Below are positions 9,538 to 16,412 of a DNA stretch of 64,000 nucleotides, piece by piece (position 1 is the stretch's first letter; the number at the start of each line of letters is the position of its first letter). The notes beneath the pieces are model-generated. The model saw only the letters and a list, made by a program, of their open reading frames with translations. It was not told the DNA's origin and made no database searches. Source of the DNA: DATBVX01 sp963705495 (GTDB lineage Bacteria; Pseudomonadota; Gammaproteobacteria; Steroidobacterales; Steroidobacteraceae); NCBI GenBank assembly GCA_963705495.1, contig CAVPJQ010000025.1, positions 124,001 through 188,000 on the forward strand. The letters are read 5' to 3'. The position numbers were made by a program, and so were the translations under genes.

Positions 9538-9615
9538 ACTGGCAACCCCGCTGTCGTAGCTCACGCCTTAGACCGGTAGCTTTGCGTCCTCACCTTTCGG
9601 TGAGTTTGCCCTTAT
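9538..9615 (-). promoter_or_regulatory. Cyclic-di-GMP-I (GEMM-I) riboswitch aptamer in the leader of the M23 peptidase gene
   Basis: Read on the minus strand from 9612, the RNA has the invariant GEMM-I blocks in order: AGGGCAAAC, a stem closed by a GAAA tetraloop, GGACGCAAAGC, then CCGG-CUAA, and finally a second hairpin ending AGCGGGGUUGCC. The closing helix pairs GGCAA (9606-9610) with UUGCC (9541-9545). The tetraloop and the receptor in the second hairpin are both present. The aptamer begins just downstream of a plausible promoter and ends ~115 nt before the ATG at 9424. I could not identify the expression platform; a bulged CGGTTCC/GGACCG hairpin lies ~30 nt before the start codon. The motif match is strong by eye, but no covariance-model score was computed. 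Confidence 0.88.
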
Positions 9616-9627
9616 ACAGTCGCATAG

Positions 9628-9656
9628 ACTATGCCCAAGCAATCGCAGCAAGACAA
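9628..9656 (-). promoter_or_regulatory. Candidate sigma-70 promoter for the M23 peptidase leader
   Basis: On the minus strand TTGTCT (9651-9656) and CATAGT (9628-9633) are separated by 17 bp, placing transcription start near 9621, a few bases before the riboswitch. Each hexamer matches the consensus at four positions. Position relative to the aptamer is the main support. Confidence 0.4.
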
Positions 9657-9698
9657 CGGAATCCATCCCCAACTGCTTCTCAGTCTTACCATATCGCA

Positions 9699-10004
9699 GT
9701 GCACAAACCGCGCTCATTAAGTGAACTCATCCGCGGCGGCGCCCCCCGCCTGCAGCACTTGTCGAGTCGCGCGAAAACTGCGATCGCCCTCAAGGAATCC
9801 GTGCGCGCAGCACTTGCCGAGCCTCTTGCGAAGCACATCACAGCGGCTGCATTGCGCGAGCGGGAACTCACCGTCTGGGTGGATTCCGCCGCGTTCTGTG
9901 CGCGCCTGCGATTCGAGATCCCGCGAGTCCGCGACGCACTGGTGCGAACGACTGGAACACCGATCGAGCGCGTTCGAGTGAAGGTCCAGCCGCAGACGGG
10001 ATGA
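9699..10004 (+). CDS. dciA: DciA-like DUF721 protein (replicative helicase loader/operator)
   Basis: The protein belongs to the DUF721 family. DciA is the ancestral bacterial factor that helps load the replicative helicase DnaB in species lacking DnaC/DnaI-type loaders. The sequence begins VHKPRSLSELIRGG and contains the family core (IALKESVRAAL through the WVDSAAFCARLRFE strand), ~101 residues in all. I chose the GTG at 9699. An in-frame ATG at 9582 would add 39 residues unlike the family, and its codons would lie antisense to the riboswitch. No clear ribosome-binding site is seen at either. DUF721 genes sit between lpxC and secA in Pseudomonas as well. It diverges from the M23 gene and converges on lpxC with a 37-bp gap. 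Confidence 0.8.
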   Translation: MHKPRSLSELIRGGAPRLQHLSSRAKTAIALKESVRAALAEPLAKHITAAALRERELTVWVDSAAFCARLRFEIPRVRDALVRTTGTPIERVRVKVQPQTG

Positions 10005-10041
10005 GCCGACGATCGGGTCGCGCTCCTGGCGCTGACATGCA

Positions 10042-10953
10042 TCACGCGGTCGCTGCCGCGCTGACGAAAGAAATGGGCGCATCCGCTGCGGTTTCGAACG
10101 TGACTTCTTCCCAGGCTTCGGTGTTCGCGACCAGCGTGCGCAGCAGGTGATTATTGAGCGCGTGACCGGACTTGAAGCCGCTGAATTCGCCGATGAGGCT
10201 GTGACCAAGCAGGTACAGATCGCCAATCGCGTCGAGAATCTTGTGCTTGACGAACTCGTCCTCGTAACGCAGTCCATCTTCGTTCAGAACGCGAAAATCA
10301 TCGAGCACGATGGCATTGTCCATCGTCCCACCGAGCGCGAGATTGCGTGAGCGCAGTGTTTCCAGGTCGCGCATGAACCCGAAAGTGCGTGCCCGGCTCA
10401 CTTCCTTTAGGAACGAAGTGGTGGAGAAATCCATCGAAGCGACCTGGGAGTGTTTCTTGAAGATCGGGTGATTGAACTCGATCTCGAAGTTCACCTTGAA
10501 ACCGTCGAATGGATCGAAGCGCGCCCACTTGTCGCCTTCCTCGACACGCACACTCTTCTTGATGCGCACGAAGCGCTTGGGCGTGTTCTGCTCTTCAAGC
10601 CCGGCGGACTGCAGCAGGAATACGAACGGGCCGGCGCTGCCATCCATGATCGGCACTTCAGGAGCGCTCACCTCGACGAAGGCATTGTCGATGCCGAGCC
10701 CCGCAAACGCAGATAGAAGGTGCTCGACGGTGGCGATCTTGATGCCGTCCTTGACCAGCGTGGTGCCCAGCATCGTCTCGCCAACGTTCTCGGCGTGCGC
10801 ACGGATGTCGACTGGCGTGTCGAGATCGGTGCGACGGAAAACGATACCGACGTTGGCGGGCGCCGGCCGCAAGGTCATGAGGACCTTCTGGCCGGTATGC
10901 AGTCCCACACCCGTGGCGCGGATGCTGTTCTTGAGGGTTCGTTGATTGACCAT
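10042..10953 (-). CDS. lpxC: UDP-3-O-acyl-N-acetylglucosamine deacetylase LpxC
   Basis: LpxC catalyses the committed, zinc-dependent step of lipid A synthesis in the cytoplasm. From the ATG at 10953 the protein has 303 residues, matching the E. coli enzyme almost position for position. The zinc ligands are His78, His237 and Asp241, the general base is Glu77 and His264 lies in KSGHALNN. The frame remains open 46 codons further upstream, but the family start MVNQRTLKNS fixes the ATG used here. It is the last gene after ftsZ at the end of the dcw cluster, 218 bp downstream, and probably has its own promoter in that gap. Its 3' end faces dciA. Confidence 0.97.
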   Translation of the reverse strand: MVNQRTLKNSIRATGVGLHTGQKVLMTLRPAPANVGIVFRRTDLDTPVDIRAHAENVGETMLGTTLVKDGIKIATVEHLLSAFAGLGIDNAFVEVSAPEVPIMDGSAGPFVFLLQSAGLEEQNTPKRFVRIKKSVRVEEGDKWARFDPFDGFKVNFEIEFNHPIFKKHSQVASMDFSTTSFLKEVSRARTFGFMRDLETLRSRNLALGGTMDNAIVLDDFRVLNEDGLRYEDEFVKHKILDAIGDLYLLGHSLIGEFSGFKSGHALNNHLLRTLVANTEAWEEVTFETAADAPISFVSAAATA

Positions 10954-11171
10954 GCCCGCTTCGACACGGCGGCCGTTGGCCGGACGCCTGTACGCCCGGG
11001 CCATCGCATTGCGGTCGACGCGCCCCGGAGTCGACCCCGCCTTTGACTTAAAAAGGGGCGCTACCGTATCACAGGTCAAAAAGTCCGCCAATTCTGGACC
11101 TTAAGTTTCTGCCTCCCCGGCGTCGCTTGAGCGGCACCTGTCGTTCACAACAAGTTCACCCATCGCCCATC
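10954..11171. other. ftsZ-lpxC intergenic region
   Basis: This 218-bp spacer must hold any lpxC promoter. On the minus strand a weak pair, TTGGCG and TACGGT with 17 bp between, is present near 11060-11090. I see no convincing terminator for ftsZ and no other gene. Confidence 0.4.
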
Positions 11172-12353
11172 TCAATCAGCCTGACGGCGCAGAAACGCCG
11201 GAATGTCGAGCAGATCCTCGCTGCTCATGTCGACCCGCATGCCGTCGCCTACCGCCCTCTGGCGCTGCACGGTGGGCTTGTCGAGCGCTGCGTAGTCCGC
11301 CCCCGTCAGCGGTGCACGCGTGCGAGGCTGAACGACCCGCATCTGCGGCTGCGCGGCGGCCGATTGGTGCTGGTGTTGCTGCTGGTGCCGCACTGTAGGA
11401 CGGCCGAGACCGGTTGCCACGACCGTCACGCGGATCTGATTCTTCATCTCCGCGTCGATCACGGTGCCGACCACGACGGTGGCGTCGTCGGAGGCAAACT
11501 TCTTGACCGTGTTGCCGACGATCTCGAACTCGCCGATCGACAGGTCCATGCCGGCGGTCACGTTCACCAGGATGCCATGTGCACCAGCGAGGTTGATGTC
11601 CTCGAGCAGCGGGCTCGATACCGCGGCCTCCGCCGCCTCGCGCGCCCGTTCCTCGCCACTCGCAGCTCCCGACCCCATCATCGCCATGCCGGTCTCCGAC
11701 ATCACGGTGCGAACGTCGGCGAAGTCCACATTGATCAAGCCCGGCCGGGTGATGAGCTCAGCGATGCCCTGAACCGCGCCCTGCAGTACCTGGTTGGCTG
11801 CCTTGAAGGCGTCGAGCAAGGTGGTGTCGCTCCCCAACACGGTCAGCAGTTTCTGGTTCGGGATCGTGATGAGCGAATCGCAGTACTTGCCGAGCTCCGC
11901 GATACCGTGCTCGGCGACCAGCATGCGCTTGTTGCCCTCCATGTCGAAGGGCTTCGTCACCACGGCGACGGTGAGTATTCCGAGCTCGCGGGCTACGGCC
12001 GCTACCACTGGCGCTGCACCAGTGCCGGTTCCACCGCCCATCCCTGCGGTGACGAACAGCATGTCGCAGCCTTCGATCATCTCAATGATCCGGTCGCGAT
12101 CCTCCATCGCGGCCTGACGTCCTGTTTCCGGATCTGCGCCGGCGCCAAGACCCTTGGTGATGTTGCATCCGATCTGCAGTGAGCTCTTCACCCGGGAGTG
12201 CTTCAAAGCCTGCGCATCCGTATTGATACAGATGAAATCCACGCCCTCGATACCGCAGTTGACCATGTGCGAGACCGCATTGCCGCCCCCGCCGCCGACG
12301 CCCAGCACCTTGATCACTGCACTTTGACTATAGGCATCCATCAACTCGAACAT
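11172..12353 (-). CDS. ftsZ: Cell division GTPase FtsZ
   Basis: FtsZ polymerises into the Z-ring that scaffolds the divisome. From the ATG at 12353 the protein has 393 residues: the tubulin signature GGGTGTG at 106-112, the GTPase and polymerisation domains, a Gln/His-rich linker and the C-terminal peptide LDIPAFLRRQAD that binds FtsA, ZipA and ZapD. AGGAG seven bases upstream supports this start. The frame stays open for 40 more codons to a second ATG at 12473 that also has a Shine-Dalgarno-like GGGGA. That start would add a Lys/Arg/Ser-rich tail encoded by a tandem repeat (see the repeat entry). The short form fits the family, but the long form cannot be excluded from sequence alone. Confidence 0.97.
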   Translation of the reverse strand: MFELMDAYSQSAVIKVLGVGGGGGNAVSHMVNCGIEGVDFICINTDAQALKHSRVKSSLQIGCNITKGLGAGADPETGRQAAMEDRDRIIEMIEGCDMLFVTAGMGGGTGTGAAPVVAAVARELGILTVAVVTKPFDMEGNKRMLVAEHGIAELGKYCDSLITIPNQKLLTVLGSDTTLLDAFKAANQVLQGAVQGIAELITRPGLINVDFADVRTVMSETGMAMMGSGAASGEERAREAAEAAVSSPLLEDINLAGAHGILVNVTAGMDLSIGEFEIVGNTVKKFASDDATVVVGTVIDAEMKNQIRVTVVATGLGRPTVRHQQQHQHQSAAAQPQMRVVQPRTRAPLTGADYAALDKPTVQRQRAVGDGMRVDMSSEDLLDIPAFLRRQAD

Positions 12354-12370
12354 GAACGCTCTCCTCTTCT

Positions 12371-12442
12371 CTTGAGATTCAGCCTGAGATTTCGCTCGAG
12401 ATTTCACTCGAGATCTCTCCCGAGATTTGTCGCGAGGCTCTT
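12371..12442 (-). repeat. 12-bp tandem repeat in the ftsA-ftsZ spacer, open in frame with ftsZ
   Basis: Five good copies and one degenerate copy of a 12-bp unit (plus-strand consensus CTCGAGATTTCN) run from 12371 to 12442 without gaps: 12371, 12383, 12395, 12407, 12419 and the weak 12431. In the ftsZ frame each unit reads as a tetrapeptide, mostly Lys-Ser-Arg-x, so five units give a strongly basic segment. The serine codon is TCT in all five units, a codon that is otherwise uncommon in this GC-rich sequence. The repeat fills about half of the only long spacer in the dcw cluster. Confidence 0.9.
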
Positions 12443-12471
12443 TGCGCTTGACGCGCCTGCCCTTTCGTCGC

Positions 12472-12499
12472 ATCAGAAATTCCCCATCAGAAATTTCCC
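12472..12499 (-). repeat. 14-bp tandem duplication across the ftsA stop codon
   Basis: Plus-strand units 12472-12485 (ATCAGAAATTCCCC) and 12486-12499 (ATCAGAAATTTCCC) differ at one base. The duplication copies the ftsA stop context, so TGATG occurs twice. The first ATG (12487) opens a four-codon ORF, Met-Gly-Asn-Phe, ending at the second TGATG. The second ATG (12473) is the upstream in-frame start of ftsZ. Confidence 0.85.
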
Positions 12500-13722
12500 T
12501 GAAACCAAGCCCTCATTCGATCGACCACACTCTTAACGCCTCCATAAATCGGCTTTTCGCGCAGCGCGCCGTGCACATTGGCGCGCGCGTACAGCAGCAA
12601 GCCGACGCCAGTTGAATGGATCGGATTGCTGACCACTTCGACCAGGCCCGTGACGTGTTGCGGCAGACCAAGCCGCACCGGCATGTGGAAAATTTCCTCA
12701 GCGAGCTCCACAGCGCCTTCCATCTTGGCGCTGCCACCGGTGATGACCACACCAGCCGCGATCGCTTCCTCGAATCCGGAGCGCCTGAGCTCCTCGCGGA
12801 TCAGGCCAAAGAGCTCCTCGTAGCGGGGTTCGACGATTTCCGCGAGCGTCTGGCGCGCGAGGCGTCGTGACGGCCGGTCCCCAACGCTCGGCACCTCGAT
12901 GGTTTCGTCGGGATTGGCAAGTTGCGACAGCGCGCAGGCGTAGCGCAGCTTGATGTCCTCGGCGTACTGCGTCGGTGTGCGCATCGACACCGCGATGTCA
13001 TTGGTCACCTGGTCGCCCGCGATCGGGATCACGGCGGTGTGGCGGATAGCGCCGTTGGAGAACACCGCCAGATCGGTCGTGCCCCCGCCGATGTCGACCA
13101 GGCACACGCCGAGCTCCTTCTCATCTTCCGTGAGCACCGCGAAGCTCGAGGCCAGTTGCTCGAGCACGATGTCTTCGACGTGCAGGCCGCAACGCTGCAC
13201 GCACTTCACGATGTTCTGTGCCGCACTGTCTGCGCCGGTGACGATGTGCACCTTCGCTTCCAGGCGCACGCCCGACATCGCGATCGGATCACGGATGCCT
13301 TCCTGGTTGTCGATGATGAATTCCTGCGGCAGGACGTGAAGGATCTTCTGGTCCGCGGGGATCGCGACTGCCTTGGCGGCATCGATGACGCGATCGACGT
13401 CGCCACCGGTCACTTCCTTGTCGCGAATCGCGACGATGCCGTGCGAATTCAGGCTCCGTACGTGACTGCCCGCGATGCCTGCGTACACCGAATGGATCTC
13501 GCATCCGGCCATGAGCTCCGCTTCCTCCACCGCGCGCTGAATCGATTGCACCGTGGATTCGATGTTGACCACCACGCCCTTCTTCAGGCCGCGCGAAGGA
13601 TGCGAGCCAATGCCGATGACTTCGATGCTGGAGTCGGTCGCCATCTCCCCCACGATCGCCACCACCTTCGAGGTGCCGATATCCAGGCCTACGAGGAGAT
13701 TTCGATCAGAGCGTCGGGACAT
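12487..13722 (-). CDS. ftsA: Cell division protein FtsA
   Basis: FtsA is an actin-like ATPase that tethers FtsZ to the inner membrane. The 411-residue protein has the actin-family phosphate-1 loop GLDIGTSKVVA near the N-terminus, the SHVRSLNSHG segment of the 1C domain, the phosphate-2 loop VDIGGGTTDLA and the adenosine motif GVVITGGSAKMEG. It ends with a short amphipathic helix around MRAWFQGNF, the usual membrane anchor. It lies 15 bp downstream of ftsQ. The stop codon is embedded in a 14-bp duplication, and 133 bp separate it from the normal ftsZ start, unlike the overlaps elsewhere in the cluster. Confidence 0.97.
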   Translation of the reverse strand: MSRRSDRNLLVGLDIGTSKVVAIVGEMATDSSIEVIGIGSHPSRGLKKGVVVNIESTVQSIQRAVEEAELMAGCEIHSVYAGIAGSHVRSLNSHGIVAIRDKEVTGGDVDRVIDAAKAVAIPADQKILHVLPQEFIIDNQEGIRDPIAMSGVRLEAKVHIVTGADSAAQNIVKCVQRCGLHVEDIVLEQLASSFAVLTEDEKELGVCLVDIGGGTTDLAVFSNGAIRHTAVIPIAGDQVTNDIAVSMRTPTQYAEDIKLRYACALSQLANPDETIEVPSVGDRPSRRLARQTLAEIVEPRYEELFGLIREELRRSGFEEAIAAGVVITGGSAKMEGAVELAEEIFHMPVRLGLPQHVTGLVEVVSNPIHSTGVGLLLYARANVHGALREKPIYGGVKSVVDRMRAWFQGNF

Positions 13723-13737
13723 GTGCAGTCAGCTTCC

Positions 13738-14550
13738 TCATGCAGTGAAGTGGGCCGCGGGTGTGACCGGCCTGGGTTTGGCGAGCTCGTCCGTCCTGGC
13801 GACGCCGCCGCGTTTCCAGCCGATCGCGAATCCGTTGCTGTAGCGCATGTCGACGTAAGCGACGTCTTCGGCCCGCCCGGCAATGGTCGGTACGGCTGCC
13901 TGGATGAAGCGATCGAAGCGGTCGTCGACCTGCCGGCGGCCGAGCCGGACACTGATGCCGTTGGCGAGATCGAGTTGCCACGCGCCGCGCGCATCGAGCC
14001 GCAACGCTGCGAGCCGCAGACCGCATTCGATCAGGCGCCCCTGCGCGGACAGGTAGCGCTGCGCGACCTGCGATTCGCTGCCCGCGGGCCCGATGAGCTG
14101 CGGCAACTCCGGTGGTACGTGCCGCGCGTTCTCGAGAAACAGTTCGCCACGCGTATTGAGAAGGCCCGCATCACCCCACCGGGCGGCAGCCACCTGTTCG
14201 GTGATCTCGATACGCAAGCCGTTCGGCCAGCGGCGCTGTACACGCGCCTCATCGACCCAGGGCAGCTCCTTGACCCGGTGGCGGACCTTCTCCAGATCCA
14301 CGGACATGAAGCCGTCGTGCAAGCCATGCGTGACCGCCTGCTCGACCTGCACCGGAGAGACGCGCTGGAACTTGCCCTCGACCGAGACGACATGGATCGG
14401 CTGATCGAGCGCGAGCATCAGCCCGTAGGCGAGCGCAGCGGCAAGACCGAAGAACGCCAGCGCCGCGCTGATGCGCCGCCAGTCGATCGCGGGCATACGC
14501 CACTCGCGTTGCGGGAGCCGGCGCCGATTGCGCTTCCTGAGGTTCAGCAT
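13738..14550 (-). CDS. ftsQ: Cell division protein FtsQ
   Basis: FtsQ is a bitopic membrane protein that recruits FtsB/FtsL and links early and late divisome proteins. The 270-residue sequence has an Arg-rich cytoplasmic tail (1-25), one transmembrane segment (~28-48), a POTRA domain starting at IHVVSVEGKF and a beta domain with the typical VDMRYSNGFAI strand near the end. Its length is normal. The ATG at 14550 lies 3 bp after the ddl stop, and ftsA follows after 15 bp, so the three are surely cotranscribed. Confidence 0.95.
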   Translation of the reverse strand: MLNLRKRNRRRLPQREWRMPAIDWRRISAALAFFGLAAALAYGLMLALDQPIHVVSVEGKFQRVSPVQVEQAVTHGLHDGFMSVDLEKVRHRVKELPWVDEARVQRRWPNGLRIEITEQVAAARWGDAGLLNTRGELFLENARHVPPELPQLIGPAGSESQVAQRYLSAQGRLIECGLRLAALRLDARGAWQLDLANGISVRLGRRQVDDRFDRFIQAAVPTIAGRAEDVAYVDMRYSNGFAIGWKRGGVARTDELAKPRPVTPAAHFTA

Positions 14551-14553
14551 GGC

Positions 14554-15519
14554 TCAGTCCTGCCCTCGAAAGCTCGACTCCAGGATCCGCCACACCAGCG
14601 TCTCGAAGTCGATACCGACCGCGCGTGCTGCCTTGGGTACGAGTGAGTGACTGGTCATGCCCGGTGCCGTGTTGACCTCCAGGAGGAAGTTCTGGCCGCG
14701 CTCATCGCGCATCAAGTCGACGCGGCCCCATCCCGCGCAGCCGGCCGACTCGAACGCAGCGAGAGCGAGGGCCTTAATTTCCTTTTCCGCGCTGCCCTTC
14801 AGTCCCGGACACAGGTACTGCGTGTCCTCGGCGATGTACTTGGCGTGATAGTCGTAGTACTCGCCCTTCGGCACGATCTGGATCGAAGGCAGCGCCTCGG
14901 CGCCGAGGACTCCAACCGTGTATTCCCCGCCCTCGATCAGCTGCTCGATGAGCAACTCGCCGGGATAGCGTGCGGCAAGTTCCACAGCACGCGGCAGGTC
15001 ACCGGGATTGAACACGCGACTCACGCCGACGCTCGAGCCCTCGAGTGAGGGCTTGACGATCAGCGGTAATCCGATCGAGCGCGCCACCTTCTCCACATCG
15101 CCGCCGCGCTCCAGGCGCGCGTAACGCGGAGTGGGCAGGTCGAGCGCGAGCCAGACCTGCTTGGTGCGAATCTTGTCGAGCGACAGTGCCGAACCCAGCA
15201 CGCCGGACCCGGTGTACGGCACTTTCAAGGCCTCGAGCAGGCCTTGCAGCACGCCGTTTTCGCCGTCGCCGCCGTGCAGGATGTTGAAGACTCGTTCGAA
15301 GCGACGCGCGGCGAGCGCTTCGATGAGAGCGGGAATGCCGTCGACGGCGTGCGCGTCCACACCGCGAGACTTGAGTGCCTCGAGAACGTTGCGCCCAGAG
15401 TCGAGCGACACTTCGCGCTCCGAGGAAGTGCCGCCCATCAGCACGGCGACCCGCCCGAAGGCCCGCGCATCCGCTACGCGGGCCGACCCGCGTGCATCGC
15501 CAATACGGCTCGCGCTCAA
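14554..15519 (-). CDS. ddl: D-alanine--D-alanine ligase
   Basis: This ATP-grasp enzyme makes the D-Ala-D-Ala dipeptide for MurF. The 321-residue frame has the N-terminal VAVLMGGTSSEREVSL motif, KPSLEGSSVGV for ATP binding and the C-terminal FLLEVNTAPGMTSHSL segment with metal and substrate ligands. The furthest start is a TTG at 15519 that overlaps the murB stop as TTGA, matching the 4-bp coupling of its neighbours. It would give ~20 residues ahead of the conserved region, and no ATG is available before the conserved core, so a TTG or GTG start is needed. The symbol ddlB would be used if a second copy exists elsewhere. Confidence 0.94.
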   Translation of the reverse strand: MSASRIGDARGSARVADARAFGRVAVLMGGTSSEREVSLDSGRNVLEALKSRGVDAHAVDGIPALIEALAARRFERVFNILHGGDGENGVLQGLLEALKVPYTGSGVLGSALSLDKIRTKQVWLALDLPTPRYARLERGGDVEKVARSIGLPLIVKPSLEGSSVGVSRVFNPGDLPRAVELAARYPGELLIEQLIEGGEYTVGVLGAEALPSIQIVPKGEYYDYHAKYIAEDTQYLCPGLKGSAEKEIKALALAAFESAGCAGWGRVDLMRDERGQNFLLEVNTAPGMTSHSLVPKAARAVGIDFETLVWRILESSFRGQD

Positions 15520-16412
15520 GCGGGCTCTCCGATGATGCGCACCTCGGGCTCGAGGTGCACGCCGTGCACTTGCTCGACGGTGCGCTGCACGTGCTTGATG
15601 AGCTCCTCGAGGTCGCGAGCCGTCGCCTGGCCCTCATTGATGAAGAAGTTGGCGTGCTTGGTCGACACCGACGCGCCGCCGATGCGGTAGCCCTTGAGGC
15701 CAGCCGAGTCGATGAGCCGCGCGGCGTGATCGCCCTGCGGATTGGTGAATGTCGAGCCGCCACTCCAGGCACCAATCGGCTGAGATTGCTTGCGTCGTGC
15801 GAGCAGGTCGCGGATTTCGTCCTGGTGCGCCTCGGGGCGGTGCTCGAACGCGAGCCGCGCTCCGAGGTAGCCCTCTGCGGCGGGCGCGATGACGCTGCGA
15901 TAGCCGACACGAAACTCAGTCGCCGGACGCTTGTGCCTGACGCCGTGGCGATCGATGGTCTCGACCTCGAGCACGTGCCGCCAGGTCTCACCGCCGAACG
16001 CGCCCGCATTCATGGCGAGCGCGCCACCGAGCGTCCCCGGGATTCCGGCGAAGAACTCCGCAGGGCCAAGGCCCCACTTCACGCACTGTTTCGCGATGCG
16101 TGCGCAGGCAACACCCGCTTCACACCACACCTCGGTTTCGTTCAGGCGCTCGAGCCCATCGAGTGTGCCGTGCATCGAGATCACGACACCGCGCAGCCCG
16201 CCGTCACGCACCAGCACGTTGCTGCCGAGGCCGATCCAGTGCACGGGGACCTCCACCGGCAAGGCACGCAGGAATGCTGCGAGGTCATCGGCATCGCGCG
16301 GCTCGAAATAGGTCTCCGCAGGACCGCCGACGTGCCACGAGGTGTGACGCGACATCGGCTCGTTGTGCACGACGCGACCCGCAAAAGCGGCAGTGACGGC
16401 GACTGCGTTCAC
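15516..16412 (-). CDS. murB: UDP-N-acetylenolpyruvoylglucosamine reductase MurB
   Basis: MurB is a cytoplasmic flavoenzyme that reduces enolpyruvyl-UDP-GlcNAc to UDP-MurNAc with NADPH. The 298-residue protein has the FAD-binding N-terminus (SWHVGGPAETYFEP), IGLGSNVLVRDGG, the GIPGTLGGALAMNAGAFG loop and the catalytic SGGSTFTNP with the general-acid serine; a Glu in PEVRIIGEP completes the site. It starts at GTG (16412), overlapping the murC stop as GTGA. Its own stop overlaps the ddl start by 4 bp. In Pseudomonas murB lies outside the dcw cluster; here it is inside, as in many other Proteobacteria. Confidence 0.96.
   Translation of the reverse strand: MNAVAVTAAFAGRVVHNEPMSRHTSWHVGGPAETYFEPRDADDLAAFLRALPVEVPVHWIGLGSNVLVRDGGLRGVVISMHGTLDGLERLNETEVWCEAGVACARIAKQCVKWGLGPAEFFAGIPGTLGGALAMNAGAFGGETWRHVLEVETIDRHGVRHKRPATEFRVGYRSVIAPAAEGYLGARLAFEHRPEAHQDEIRDLLARRKQSQPIGAWSGGSTFTNPQGDHAARLIDSAGLKGYRIGGASVSTKHANFFINEGQATARDLEELIKHVQRTVEQVHGVHLEPEVRIIGEPA

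Noticed and set aside
9582..9698. N-terminal extension of dciA from ATG 9582
   Set aside because: Residues are unlike the DUF721 family and the codons are antisense to the c-di-GMP aptamer.
12922..14646. 574-residue plus-strand frame opposite ftsA and ftsQ, and similar long antisense frames elsewhere
   Set aside because: High GC keeps shadow frames open. Their products are rich in His, Arg and Asp without motifs, while the opposite strand encodes complete known proteins.
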